Origin: Amphibalanus amphitrite
Taxonomy: Eukaryota; Arthropoda; Thecostraca; Balanomorpha; Balanidae
Length of the DNA stretch: 64,000 nucleotides
Assembly (NCBI RefSeq): GCF_019059575.1
Contig: NW_024881503.1
Location: 1,054,001 to 1,118,000 of the forward strand
Direction of reading: 5' to 3'
Shown here in pieces: positions 1-11,193 of this stretch. A program made the position numbers and the translations under genes. Below the pieces are notes generated by a model, which did not search any database, was not told the origin of the DNA, and saw nothing but the letters and a program-made list of their open reading frames with translations. Positions within the stretch are counted from its first letter, which is position 1, and the number at the start of each line of letters is the position of its first letter.

Positions 1-130
1 GTTGAATATTATAGGTAGCTGATGCCAGCCAAAACATAAAAGGTGCTCACCACCTACTTCACTAGCAGTTTCATGACTTTAAAATAAGTTTATCTTACCT
101 GGTGGCTGGAGCAGACTGTGACAAGTTACC

Positions 131-335
131 TTGAATCGATTCAAAATGTGACTCGCGTTACCTTGAATCGACTCAAACTCTGACTCAAATGGCCTATACA
201 TATGTGAATCGACTCGACTCATGATTCATTAAGCTTTCAAATTATTTGATTCGACTCAACTCATGACTCGAAGAAAAACGACTGATTCTTGAGTCGATTC
301 ATGATTCAACTCTGAGTCGTATACAACCCTGGGCT
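131..335. repeat. GACTC-word degenerate repeat
   Basis: About 200 bp made of variants of GACTC, GAGTCG and GATTCGACTC on both strands. It resembles in style the GACTCC elements at 40396 and 54506, but clear ends were not found. It ends near the phrase CCCTGGGC, which could be a worn hAT-like CAGGG terminus. Confidence 0.55.
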
Positions 336-1590
336 TTGATTTCATTATCACACCAACACAGATGTACGAGATGCTTACACTAAGTTTGATGTTATTTGTT
401 GATGTTATTCAGCTAGGACAGTGATAATGTATGGTCAAGTTTGTTCAAAACCAGTGTCCCAAAACTTGCCAGTTTTGGGTGGGAAGTGACATCGAAATGA
501 AATCATTTTTCCCCTTTCATCTCCAATTTTCCAGAACAATTTTTCACTCCTAATTTTATCAATAAAGAGCGCTTGCACGTATATTTGCTGGCTGGCTCTA
601 ACCTACCTCCATTATCCATATTACATTGAATCATCTTATAATGCAGCTCCCACATTCTCCAACATTCACAATAAAAACTGATGATCCCTGTTTCAACTTG
701 TTGTGCCTTTCTTACTGGCGATTTTCCACTCTCAGCGCTCTCTGCAGTGCGGAGTATCTTCCTCCGACACCCAAGCCCAAATAAAATTTTGGGACACTGT
801 TCAAAACACCAGCTTTATTTCTTGGCAATGATAGCTTTCAGAAGACTTCAGTCTTCCTTCGTCAGCCTGTCAGAGCTGTAAGAATATATTCAAACGACCG
901 AAATTGAAAAGACAATGCACAAATGTATGAGAGCTACCATTGCATATAGATAAAGCTGGTGTAAGTTATCTTTGCCATACAATTTATATGCAAAACATGC
1001 TCACAGTTAAGTCTAAAGGTGTCTTCATGTCTCACATTTGATTGAACCTTGAAACTTCTTTTTAAACACACGGTTAAGTAGCAGTGAAAGAATGAGAGGG
1101 CGAGGCTGCAGCCCACCACCCAAATTCAAGCCAAGCAATTTGCAAATTTGCACACAACTACCCAGAAAGGCATAATTCCATGCATAATAAAGAGCAGCTT
1201 TGTGTATGCATACGATAGTTATAAAGTAATTAGCCACTAGCCAGTACAATTTGCAAGTCTTTAAATGAAGAGAGAACACCATGGAACCGCGTGAAACCGC
1301 AGGCCGCCTTGCGTATAAATATGAAGCGCAATGTATTGAAACAAGAGCCAGCTGCGCCGCGCTTGAGCGCAGTCATATCCTGGGATAATTTTCGGTATAT
1401 AGTTGTAAACTCCCGATTTGAGTTGTTTTTCTAGATGATATAGTATAATTCTAGTATATACTAAGAAAAACTTAAGAGTACCCGACTCTTTAGTGCCCTG
1501 GTTGCCTCATGGGTTAATGGCGAATTCAATGAACTTGAATATTCTATATTTGCGATTTCTTTCAAATATAAAAAATGAGAACAATAAATT
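336..1590. other. No gene recognised
   Basis: AT-rich DNA with only short open frames. The phrase AAATTTTGGGA with its flank near 770-800 resembles 29578-29606, so a worn dispersed repeat may lie here. Nothing else is supported. Confidence 0.4.
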
Positions 1591-1652
1591 CACTAAGTGC
1601 GTACTCTTATACGACTTTACCCTACCCAGCGCGCGCGGACCAGGTGTCGAGG

Positions 1653-2180
1653 ATGGCGAAACTGCAAAGCAAATCGTCCCGCAGCGGGATAGTCGTCATG
1701 GCTGCCGGTGGCATGACCCACAGCCAGGTCGCCGAGGTACTGGGCATGGGTTGTCGCACGATTTGGCGCTGGTTATCACGCGACAGAAGCGGATAGACGC
1801 CTGGGAACAAGCTAGGTCGCGGCAGGAAGACTTCCACCAGCCGGGTATAGCGCAGATCGTCATCGCGAAGTGCGGAGCTAAAGACGGGCACAAGGAAACT
1901 GGCAAGGAGGCTGATTGCCAGCAGTCATCCAGTCTTCAAAATCTATCGGTACCGGAGGATGCCTCTAAAGCGAAGCTGAAGCCCAACAAGCCGCGTTTCC
2001 AGCCGAAAACTTCTGCTGAACATGTCCAGGGCCATCTTTCAACAAGGCGGCGCCCCGGCTCATCGAGCTAGAACGAGGAAGGACTGGTACAGATCGAACT
2101 TCCCAGCATTCTGAGAGGACAAATAGCCGGTGAATAGCCCCGACCTGTCGCCGACAGAAAATCTTTGGCGATCGTCCTGT
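1653..2180 (+). pseudogene. Tc1/mariner-type transposase relic
   Basis: One reading frame, broken by stops, carries both ends of a Tc1/mariner transposase. The N-terminal part (1653-1796) reads as a helix-turn-helix: GMTHSQVAEVLGMGCRTIWRWL. It is followed by a basic GRGRK stretch typical of the linker to the second DNA-binding helix set. The C-terminal part reads IFQQGGAPAH (2034-2063) and NSPDLSPTENLW (2133-2168), the regions around the second and third catalytic acids of the DD34D family. The central part with the first Asp is deleted, and the Asp expected in QQDGAPAH is Gly. Stops interrupt the frame at 1794, near 1850, 1970, 2112 and 2124. The copy is dead. TIRs were not identified. Confidence 0.8.
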
Positions 2181-2273
2181 AACAGGTGAGCAAAACCAGG
2201 GTATATAGGACAACGGGTACACCAACGACGCGGAAAGCGCCCATTTTACCTGGATGAGTTACATGGTAGGTGG

Positions 2274-2543
2274 TAGTGATGTCAATTACGGAAAATCGGA
2301 ATACCGATACCAAACCAAATACCAACCAAAACCACGAAGAAATACCGAAACCGAACCGACTTGGGAAAATGAGGGAAATACCAACTTTTTTACCGATTTC
2401 TTAGCCTGTTATACATTAGTGAATAGTGAGGGATCGTGATACCAACGAAATACCAAACACATTACGATTCAAATACCAAATACCAAGTTGGTATCGGTTT
2501 GGTATCGGTATACCAAAAAGTTGTTATCCGATTGACATCTCTA
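2274..2543. mobile_element. hAT-type MITE made of TACCAAA words
   Basis: 270 bp with imperfect TIRs: left TAGTGATGTCAATTACGG, right (reverse complement) TAGAGATGTCAATCGGAT. Both continue into GATACCAAACC. It is flanked by a perfect 8-bp TSD, GTAGGTGG, at 2266-2273 and 2544-2551, the hAT hallmark. The interior is dominated by ATACCAA and TTGGTAT words. A second, 3'-damaged copy lies at 62498-62770. Non-coding. Confidence 0.85.
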
Positions 2544-2551
2544 GTAGGTGG

Positions 2552-2935
2552 TATATTTTTGGAATATGGAAAATTAGTGTATTCCATTCTGAAGAGTAAA
2601 GCCACTCATAAAGCAGTTATTTTTCAATTATATGTACATATTATATGTAATTATATATTATATGTAATAACATACTAACTATAGTTTAAAACTTAGTTTA
2701 AAGTTAGTTGAAAAGCGTATAGTTGATACTCAAGATGGAAAGAATCAATGGAAGGCAGAAATGGCGCAGCTGTTTCATTCTTAAAATGTGTTCGCAAACA
2801 GGATTTACGTGATGCTAGCGACATCTTATGTAATCGGGGACGCTGATTTGCCGATCGTGTCCGTGAGCAGTATCGCTGATTTACGCTAACATGGTTGAGG
2901 CAATGTGCGCATGCGCAGGAACTTGTGCTCTCATG
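2552..2935. other. AT-rich spacer
   Basis: Contains an ATATGTA-rich run at 2620-2680 and otherwise unremarkable sequence. No gene or element ends seen. Confidence 0.4.
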
Positions 2936-3168
2936 GGCCCAATCTTATAAACGCCGTGGAATGGATATGGCAGCACTGGCTGAAATTCAGCTGCAGAAAC
3001 GACTATCAAATGCAAAATGGTTTTCACGCATTTCAATCCATCGTAAGTTGACGGTCTAAATAAAGAATCATTTCGTTGAATCAGATAAACCTTTGTAAGC
3101 ACTGGTATCACTGTAAATGTTACCAAATGCCGTAAATAGAATAGTACGGCATTTTATCAGATTGGGCC
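2936..3168. mobile_element. MITE with GGGCCCAATCTTATAAA ends
   Basis: 233 bp. The left end reads GGCCCAATCTTATAAA and the right end reverse-complements to GGCCCAATCTGATAAAA. A 3-bp ATG duplication may flank it (2933-2935, 3169-3171), but this is too short to be certain. Its interior (GCCGTGGAATGGATATGGCAG, then GTACGGCAT near the right end) recurs in four copies at 45246-46097 and in pieces at 25931-26165. Non-coding. Confidence 0.7.
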
Positions 3169-3171
3169 ATG

Positions 3172-3507
3172 GAGGGGCTTTGGTACCTCGGGCAGCGCCT
3201 AATGCTTTTTGGACCTGTTATGGCCTCGCATCGAAAAACGGTAGAGAAAAAGGTTGTAGAGGAAGCTTGAGGCTACCTTTCCCCACAATATTGTTGGCAC
3301 TTTATCTTTTAGCTTACGTGTGGGGCTCGCTTGAAAAAGGTCGATTTAACATGGAAACCCTATGGGGTAGTAGTTTTTGAGCGCCCATTTCGCCTAATGC
3401 TACCAACTGTTACTGGCTACCCCTGAGCAAAACGGCGTCAGGATAACCTGAACGCACGCTGGCCAGGAACGTTCGATCTGTCTGGTCCAAGATCAGTCCA
3501 CAGAAGC
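3172..3507. other. No gene recognised
   Basis: An 87-codon open frame (3117-3380) starts inside the MITE and has no recognisable motif. Nothing further supported. Confidence 0.35.
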
Positions 3508-3993
3508 TTAAAGGGACCCTCCCACCTTAACATTAGATTTGAGTTGAGATAGTCAAAATGGGGTCCCTGGCTCACAATTACCGGTATCGGCACTCACAAC
3601 ATCGAGAAATGCCTTAATCGGAAATATTGAATTTCAAAATTGCAGCATTTTGATTCAGAGGGGCTAATGCATAGGAATATCCCTCAGAATGTGTGACGTC
3701 AGCGCAGATATCTAACGATTTTTAAATGTTTGACTAAAACGTTTCGTAGCACGCAGTGGTATATGCTGCTTTGCGCGCAACAAGTGCCGCACTTTCAGCT
3801 GCCAAACTATTGCTTCCAAATAAAGTCGCTAGGAACAGCGGAGATCCCAAAAAGTAAAAGTCTAATATCTTGAAAACCGGTGAATATTTTTCGGTGAAAT
3901 TTGGTAGATATTCGTTTTCGCTTTTTCTGAACCGAGCGACATCACTTTCATGCCAATTCATAAACTTTTTTGAAGGTGGGAGGGTCCCTTTAA
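3508..3993. mobile_element. TTAA-flanked MITE (T2/Kolobok-like)
   Basis: 486 bp including TTAA at both ends. The left end is TTAAAGGGACCCTCCCACC and the right end reverse-complements to TTAAAGGGACCCTCCCACC. TTAA plus AGGGA termini match the T2 MITE pattern (TTAAAGGRA) assigned to the Kolobok superfamily. Relatives lie at 27440-27909 and 38519-40167. Non-coding. Confidence 0.75.
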
Positions 3994-4666
3994 CATGTTG
4001 ATGTCTAATGTCCCGGACCGTATGCTTGCCCGCATCAGGAAGAAGGTGGGATGCATATGTAAGAAAATCGCGCCTCTCATGTTTACTATTTTCATGAAAT
4101 TGACGCTGGAAAGGTGTGACATTATTTTTGGGACACCCTGTACAAACGCGCACCAGATCTCACATATTTTACCAGACAAAAACTTAGAACGTTCATTGCT
4201 TACACCCTGTGAACGAACAATGGTTTCATTCAACGCCGCAACGAGCTCTGTCTCGAAATTGAGGCATTTCATAAATAACTTTCAAAAGTAAGCTATGCTG
4301 GGTGCAATCGCACTCTTGTGCGTATAAAGACTATTTGGAAGGCACCTTATCTGCTGCCGTATCTCCCTGCGCCCTTTCATGAACGCTTCACCTAATTCGC
4401 TAATTCAAGCCATACAAATCACGATGTGTACTACTCACAAAATAAATGTGACGATTAGTCACAGCCTCTGACGTCATAAGTGAACCTCTGCACGATTCCA
4501 AATAGTCGCAATCACACATCGTCCTCAGGGTCAGGTAATTTCCATGAGTAGATGAAACTTAAATTGGAAAGCTTCCGGGAAAAAAATAACAGAATAACCG
4601 AAGGAATTTTTTTTCTCAAATTCTACGAAACCTCAACCTGAACCATCTTAACCAATGATTATATTG
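3994..4666. other. Spacer with a possible worn element end
   Basis: The phrase TTGGGACACCCTGTAC near 4128-4143 resembles the ACAGGGTGTCCCA ends common in arthropod DNA transposons, but no partner end was found. No gene. Confidence 0.3.
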
Positions 4667-4724
4667 TTAACCCTCGCCGGCACGGGGAGGGGGTTAATGC
4701 ACCCCCCCCCCCCCTAAGGTTTTA

Positions 4725-5297
4725 AGGCTGAGCTACACTATGCGTGACCGTCCAGGAAATTACGTGCGTGATCTGCAGATCCGTGATTGCGAGGCTCCCT
4801 TGACATCGGTTTCTGCGATTTTCCAGAATTTCCGTGAATTATTGTATGCTGCCGTAATAATAACTAATAAATGGTTCCGCAACAAACGCTTAAGTTTGCT
4901 ATCTTCGATACTTTTTAATTGATAATTAGTTTCTTTTGTTAATAAAACACCAAAAACACATGAAAATTTAAGAAACAATTATTAATTACGTACTTTGGAT
5001 TCATACGGTGCACCAACAAGTGCGCCAACAACCGTCTCATATCGCGCAATCTCGCAGATTCTGGAAAAAGTTCGTAGCTCTGAACTTTGTATCGGTACCG
5101 AACATCCTGACCGTCCTGACTATCCGACATTTCCTGTACTGAACGTCCGGGATTTCCTTGACTGAATCTGCGTGACCCCAGTGTAGCCGACCCTGTGTAT
5201 TTCCTATCAGCTGAACTTGACCTGCGTACCGATTTTCTGCAAAACCCGCAAACTCGCAGATCACGGACGTAGGATCCCGCATAGTGTAGCTAGACCT
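4725..5297. mobile_element. PIF/Harbinger-like MITE
   Basis: 573 bp. The left end is AGGCTGAGCTACACTATGCG and the right end reverse-complements to AGGTCTAGCTACACTATGCG. A TTA target duplication (4722-4724, 5298-5300) and AGGC-type ends fit Harbinger. Removing it with one TTA restores the continuous host phrase GGTTTTACGCGAATAACTCG seen in sister piggyBac-like copies. Subterminal CGTGA and GATCTGC words repeat. Non-coding. Confidence 0.8.
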
Positions 5298-5610
5298 TTA
5301 CGCGAATAACTCGCGTAAAAAGCGGCCGATCGTGACGAAACTTTCAGTACCCTCGCATTGATCAATTTTACATTAACCCTGAAAATTTCATGACCCTGAC
5401 CCAAATGACCTTTCACCTGTGACCTACTTGCTGGGAACATGTTTGGCCGGAATCGCGATTCGGCGTGTGTCGGCTTGCATTAGCCGCGCGTTTGCAAGCT
5501 TTTCGTGGTTTCAAAGGTTCAAATATGTAATTTGATGTTGCTACCATGCATTAGGGTGGATATCAAGGTCACCTAAAGGTCAGGCCAAGTCATTGACCTT
5601 TGGGGACCTC

Positions 5611-7753
5611 GGTAAATATTTACATAAGGTCCGATTGACTGTTCAAGCATAAATTTTGCGGTAACCGGACAAAAAGTCAAAAGACAAAAAGTCAACAGAC
5701 AAAAAGTCAAATGCGAAAAGTCAAATGCGAAAAGTCAAAAGGGATAAAAGTCAAATGGAAGAAAGTCAAAATGTATAAAAGTCAAAAAGGAGAAAGTCAA
5801 ACGTGAAAAAGTCAAAACGGATAAAAGTCAAAAGCGAAAAGTCAAATGCGGAAAAGTCAAAACAGATAAAAAGTCAAAACATAAAAAGTCGAAATGGATA
5901 AAAGTCAAAATGTTAAAAGTCAAAAGTAAAGTCAAACCGACAAAAAGTCAAACAGATGAAAGTCAAATGGCAAAAAATCGTCAAAATTCCCCTGCTATTA
6001 CGTGTTTTTCAGAAAATTATTTTAAACACATCAATGTGAAGACATTACCCCTTCAACGCATGCATCATGCAATTGTTGATCGATTAATACCACTCAAAGG
6101 TCAGATCAGTTGGGGAAAACTGTGGTCAAATCTTCCATTTTTGGAAGCCTTCCAATTTTGGATGGATTTTCCATATAAGGGTACGAAGCATAATATAACC
6201 ATTGACTGTCACTTATTGAACGACCTAATAGATACCTGTCTGAAACTGATGTAATCAATCCATTTCATGCTTTGCATCACAATGCTCCATATTCACTCTT
6301 AGACGTCCTGAATGAAAGACGAAGTTGAAGTTAGGACACCTATGTGCCCCATTATAGTCGAGGTCACGCACGGCCACCAGAGGTAAAAAAGGGTCAATGA
6401 CCTTCCCTTGACTTCCTTTTACCTTGATAAGGTCACTCATGCTCCGAAATAGCCCGCAAAGTCTTTGTTGTGGTTGATATTTCCCAATAACACGTGATAA
6501 TCTGCGATTTTACGCAAATCTGGCCTGAGGCTGTACCTCTTATAACGTCATAGCTCTGTGACCTGAGATGACCCGGTCAATTATTTTTTTTTCTTTTTAA
6601 GTTTCGCAAAGATGCCGCTTAGGAAATGCAAAATATTGTCGCGCTCTGCTGATCTGTTTAGCATCCATCTCAGAAAAAAAAAACTAATGGGGGCTGCATT
6701 ACCCCATGCGAGGGTTGATTCAGACTGGACGTAGTAGGCCTGGCGGGGAAAAGGGCGCAATTAAGTCGGATTCCTCGAAAACAGGTGGTGATAGGAGGCT
6801 GAAATTTGGGCAACAGACGAGACGTTCAACTTGATCCATCCAAGACGGACCTTTTGACGTATCGCAAAATTTTGAATAAAGTCAATTCACTGACATCTAA
6901 CGTTTGACCTTGGAGAGCAAGAAGACTACCCACAACGGCAAGTGACCTAATCAAGGGTAAATGGTCATGAAATGGTTACGTTTTTGCTAACAAAGCTCAA
7001 AGTTTTTCATATAATTTATTCCTGGATCTCGTATGAAATCAGATCCAAGTAGATAGACGTACGACAAATGCTCTAAGACGTCGTCGACGTCGAAATCTAT
7101 GTAACACGTCGAAAGCTACTCAATGACTTCGAAGTCACATTTCGTCATTGAACCACAATTCTTCAGATTTCTGCCATTGAAACTATCATTTTGTTGTGCT
7201 GACTCTTATGTAATTATTAGTCTTGTTTTTGACTTTTTGTATTTGACTTTTTATCCTTTTGACTTTTAGCGTCTTTGACTTTTTTCCATTTGACTTTCTG
7301 CTCTTGACTTTCTAACATTTGACTTTTATATTTTTGACTTATAGCCTTTTTGACTTATTTGCATTTGACTTTAAGCTTATTTGACTTTTTACCATTTGAC
7401 TTTTATCTTTTTGACTTTTCGCGGTGCTGACTTTTTGATTTTGACTTTTAGCCTTTTTAACTTTTTGCTTATTTGACTTTTTGCCTTTTGCTTTTTGTCT
7501 TTTGGTTTTTAGCGGATTTGACTTTTTGCCATTTGACTTTTATCTTTTTGACTTTTTGTCTTTTGACTTTTGACATTTGACTTTTGTATTTTGTCTTTTT
7601 GTCTTTTGACTTTTTGTCATGTAATCAAATTTTGAATACTCTTACATTTCCATATTTCCAATTTTGCATATTCTTACAAATCAGGTCAAAATACATCGTA
7701 TGGTATGTTTGTTATTATCACTTTGTTGATAGGACCTTATGTATATAAATACC
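5611..7753. mobile_element. Short MITE carrying a foldback insertion
   Basis: The ends are GGTAAATATTTACATAAGG at the left and, as reverse complement, GGTATTTATATACATAAGG at the right. They are flanked by GGGACCTC at 5603-5610 and 7754-7761. The TSD can be read as 8 to 10 bp because GG follows on both sides. Taking out the inner foldback element leaves about 167 bp. Host sequence across the TSD matches the uninterrupted sister sequence near 56720. Superfamily uncertain (hAT or MULE). Confidence 0.75.
5659..7626. mobile_element. Foldback element, AAAAGTC-word arms
   Basis: 1968 bp flanked by an 8-bp TSD, AAATTTTG (5651-5658, 7627-7634). The termini are CGGTAACCGGACAAAAAGTC and, as reverse complement, GATTACATGACAAAAAGTC. 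The left arm (to about 5980) is a degenerate array of AAAAGTC words. The right arm (about 7205-7626) is the same in reverse. The middle includes a piggyBac-like end fragment (GCATGCGAGGGTTGA type, about 6680-6718) and no recognisable gene. Related in ends to 31162-33829 and 23249-24936. Confidence 0.8.
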
Positions 7754-8016
7754 GGGACCTCGGTTCACTTTTTGAGTTTTTCATGTTTCTACGCTATTTT
7801 TTAGCTGAATTCGAACTTGGCAGCCATTTGAACATTAACGAAATAGTTTCGGTGCATTTACAACATGTTACGAAGCTGTCAGGGGCAGCTGACACGTACT
7901 ACGAATACCCCTCACGACCCCTACTAGTTGACCTGACCTGACCTGACCCGACCCGGTCTAAATGCTTCAAGACATCATCTGAGATCAAAACTGACCCGAC
8001 ATTCGTGATCAGCACC

Positions 8017-8327
8017 AGGGCATATTTTAACAAATTTTTACTGCGTCCCAAAGTTGAGCAGAGGGCACGTGCTACGACTAAGGGCACAGGGCAAGGAACA
8101 GAGTAGGGCACTGAGGAGGGCAGAAAGTAGGGCACGGCGGGTTGCAGGGCATGGCACAGGACATTTTAGAGGGAAGGCCGGGTACAGGACAGGGCAGACA
8201 GCAGGGCACAGGTCAGGGAGCCGGACAGGGCAGGGACGCAGTGGGTCAAATCAGCAGGGGCTACGTCCCAAGGCTAGGGGGCTGCGTCCCAAAAAGGGGA
8301 CGCAGAAAGTGCCTTTAAATATGCCCT
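8017..8327. mobile_element. MULE-like MITE with AGGGCA words
   Basis: 311 bp. The ends are AGGGCATATTTTAAC and, as reverse complement, AGGGCATATTTAAAG. It is flanked by a perfect 10-bp duplication, GATCAGCACC (8007-8016, 8328-8337). A 9-10 bp TSD suggests the Mutator-like superfamily. The interior repeats AGGGCA and ACAGGGCA more than a dozen times between two CTGCGTCCC boxes. Non-coding despite a 91-codon open frame. Confidence 0.8.
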
Positions 8328-8477
8328 GATCAGCACCCCGAAAACCCCTTAACAGCCACACTTTACGACTTTCTAACAGGTCCCGATTTTCCCGACTTTT
8401 GGGTCATTGACCATAGGCGGCAGAACGGGGAGGGCACCGGGGCACCGTACCCCCCTTTGGACTTTGATTTTGGCATT

Positions 8478-9696
8478 TTAACACGCGCACCGACGGGGGG
8501 CGGATATCCGCCCCCCCCCCCCTGAGGTTTTTCGCGGATAGCGGGAAAACCGTACGCGCCGCGAAATTTGGTACGACTATTCTCTCATCAATTTTACACA
8601 TGGTGTGCAAGTTTGAACTTCCTAACTTTTAAGGTCAGGTCACCAGCTCACTTTGAATGACCCAACCTCAAGTCACTTTTGTGCAACTTTGTCACCGTGC
8701 CAGAGCTATAGCAGATGTTGGAGGCCTTTGAAAGTCGCAGGATGTTATAAGGTCATTAGTAGCTACAATTTGTTTATCTCGGAATTTTGATGTCGGTGAC
8801 CTAAGGTCAGGTCAATTTCGCGACCTCCCCATTATTAGTCAATGGGGGAAAAATCAACTCCCTGTTTTTACCACTAACACGGGTCGGAATGGCCCCATAT
8901 ACCATAAATGACTTCATATACGATCAACCTGCACTACCTTGAGGTCTGTTTTATTGCTGGGCAGCTGTAAAGTCATGTGACGTCATCAAAGGTCACCAAA
9001 GGTTTTTTGCCAATAACTCCGTACATGAACAAGATACAGCCGCGCGGATGGTCTCATTGTGTTCAGCTCGTCAAGACGCATCGAATGATAGGTGTACATG
9101 ATGACCTCGAGGTCACGTGACCTGAGGTCAACCTTTGACCTTGACCATTCAAGGTCAACATATATATCATTCGATGCGGATTGAGGAGAGGATCACGATG
9201 ATGCCCTTCGTTTGTTCCTATCTTGACTAATTCGAAAGTTATTGGAGAAAAACTATATCCATATCTAGCGCCGCCATTTTGACTTTTTCGACCCCTGTGA
9301 CGTCATCTTTGACCTGACCTGAAAATGACCTTAGTAAAAATTGTAGACCTTGTCCGTGCGTATCCGATGCCGTTTACCGCTTGTCGCTATCTTGCTTCGT
9401 TCTCGAGATCTCAGGGGGGCGGTCATTCGTTCTCGAGATCTCGGGGGGGGGGGGGGGGGCGGTCATCCGGACGCCGGTGAAAACAGGGCGCCGGAGGGCA
9501 TATTAGTCACGTGACATTTGTAGCTTCTCCCCTTTCGTGTGCCTTCTACATGCTAAACGTCACGTGTAAATTTCACGAACCTTGATCAAATCGCCCCAGG
9601 CGATTTGATCACCGTCGTCCGGTCATCCGCCCTCCCTTCCCCCCCCCCCCCCGTCGGTACGAAGTTGGCGCAGACCCCCGTCGGTGCGCGGGTTAA
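8478..9696. mobile_element. piggyBac-like MITE (type I)
   Basis: TTAA at both ends, with CGCGCACCGACGG just inside on each side. It is an inverted, closely similar copy of 13101-14110. The interior has many AGGTCA/TGACCT words and a TGACGTCA site. It is longer than its sister mainly because of a 151-bp insertion (9469-9619) and a short local duplication of CTCGAGATCTC near 9400-9445. Non-coding. Confidence 0.85.
9469..9619. mobile_element. Small MITE with 9-bp TSD
   Basis: 151 bp between perfect 9-bp repeats CGGTCATCC (9460-9468, 9620-9628). Short TIRs: GGACGCCGGTGA and, as reverse complement, GACGACGGTGA. It contains a hairpin GATCAAATCGCC / GGCGATTTGATC at 9585-9611. The 9-bp TSD suggests a MULE-like MITE. 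This is the fourth nesting level of the 4667-9994 stack. Confidence 0.65.
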
Positions 9697-10311
9697 CACT
9701 AGCCCTATGGGCAATGCATGGAAAGAATGGGACCAAAAGTCGGCAGTGCCCCCCTTAATTGAAGGTGTTCCGCCGCTACTGTCGTTGACCTGACCTAGAA
9801 GGTCAACCGATGACCTAGGACCTTAAAATTGGGTATCATCGGCTTCGTCTCGTGACGGGCAGCACGCTCGTTTTTTCCGCGAAGCTCTAGCTCGATCAGG
9901 GGCCAAACGCGAGGGGGATCGTACCCCCCCCCCCCCCCCCCCCCCTCCTTGTGCCGTCAAAGGACGTAAAATGGCCTGTGCCGGCGAGGGTTAACGCTTA
10001 CATTAGCAAGAACTATTTCATACATTAACGCAGTCACCCATCACCAAACTATAGTCTGTTTTTCGTATCTTCTACCTTCACTCAAAGATGTTTTGTTCCT
10101 CCAGCACGTTTTTAGGGTATAGTTTTCAAATCTTGGCCGCATGGCCCACCACTCATTGCAGGAGTTTGTTGCTCGTGTTGGAATTCGCCTTCGCTGCGCA
10201 GTTCAAATCGGAAAAGAAACCTTTAAGCTAGAGTATCGCTTGTATTATCGTTACCACGGTTTATTGGTACTGACTACCGACCTATACACAAGGACGTTTT
10301 GCTGAGAACAT

Positions 10312-11193
10312 TTAACCCTATTAGTGGCAGGGGGGGGGGGGTTGTTTTTATCCACCCCTCAGGTTTTTCGGGAATATCTCCGAAACCGCTGAAGCTACGA
10401 TGCTGAAATTTTCTGAATTTTCCTAAAACTAAATTGGGCACATTCCCTGAAAATTTCAAGTTCATAACTTTACCAGGGGCGGCTCCAGAGCACTGGGAAT
10501 TGGGGGGTCCTATTCGTGAAGCGAGTCATTTGGGCGAAGATCACGATGCTGCACCAGTTTTACGAACAGTGAATGAAAGGTATCATGTGATAACATATAC
10601 AAAGTTATTGTGCATCCTCTTTTGACACGTTTTTGCTATAATAGGCGGATCCAGGCGTCCAAAAAGGGGGGTTATTTTTTTCCTCCCAACATAGGTGCCC
10701 TGACACCGCCTATGCATGACCAATACAATTTTAGTCGTTCTCTCATAAGAAAATTGTAACATAACAAGACCATTGCCACCCTTTTTAGAAACAGTACTAA
10801 CAAAAACCTTATTTACTATACTTTTTGTGTACCCCCAATCTCAATGATCTGTATCCGCCTTTGATTTTTGAAAATGCATATTTTTAGGATCCATGTGAAT
10901 TCCTGGTTCATTCTCTATCGATCGGCTAAAGTTGCGTTAAGATTGGTTCAGAAACCTGGCCGTGATAAACAGTCTAAAATGTATCTGCAATTTGCCCTTT
11001 TTTACCCCCCTCTACCCCCTATTGACATTTCTTAATTTTATTTTTTTAGAAATGTAGATCTCGTTGAGCCAAATCGAATGCCGTTTGAATTTTGAAAATC
11101 GGCCCGTTAGATCTCGAGATATCAAGGGGGGTCGTAAACAGCCCCCCTGCCACTAATATGGGGTAGCCAGGAGCCTGCCACTAATAGGGTTAA
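10312..11193. mobile_element. piggyBac-like MITE (type V)
   Basis: 882 bp. TTAA sites at 10312-10315 and 11190-11193, with TTAACCCTATTAGTGGCAGG at the left and its complement at the right. The interior has polyG/polyC runs next to both ends and a CTCGAGATATC box like other types. It contains fragments of hAT MITEs (GGCGGATCCAGG at 10644). Few AGGTCA words. Non-coding. Confidence 0.75.

Larger units (their letters stand above)
8412..9781. mobile_element. hAT MITE interrupted by a piggyBac-like element
   Basis: The left end is CATAGGCGGCAGAAC and the right end reverse-complements to CAGTAGCGGCGGAAC. The 8-bp TSD is TCATTGAC (8404-8411) versus TCGTTGAC (9782-9789), one mismatch. Without the inner element it is about 151 bp, close to the related hAT MITEs at 41214-41367 (154 bp) and 62210-62367 (158 bp). 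Confidence 0.8.
4667..9994. mobile_element. piggyBac-like MITE (type II), expanded by nested insertions
   Basis: The outer ends are TTAACCCTCGCCGGCACGGG at the left and, as reverse complement, TTAACCCTCGCCGGCACAGG at the right. TTAA sites at 4667-4670 and 9991-9994 fit the piggyBac TSD, and the CCC...GGG termini fit the superfamily. Removing the four first-level insertions with their TSDs (4725-5297, 5611-7753, 8017-8327, 8412-9781) leaves about 902 bp. That remainder is colinear, on the opposite strand, with the 886-912 bp copies at 50387, 56195 and 57862. No transposase. The interior is rich in AGGTCA words. Confidence 0.85.
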
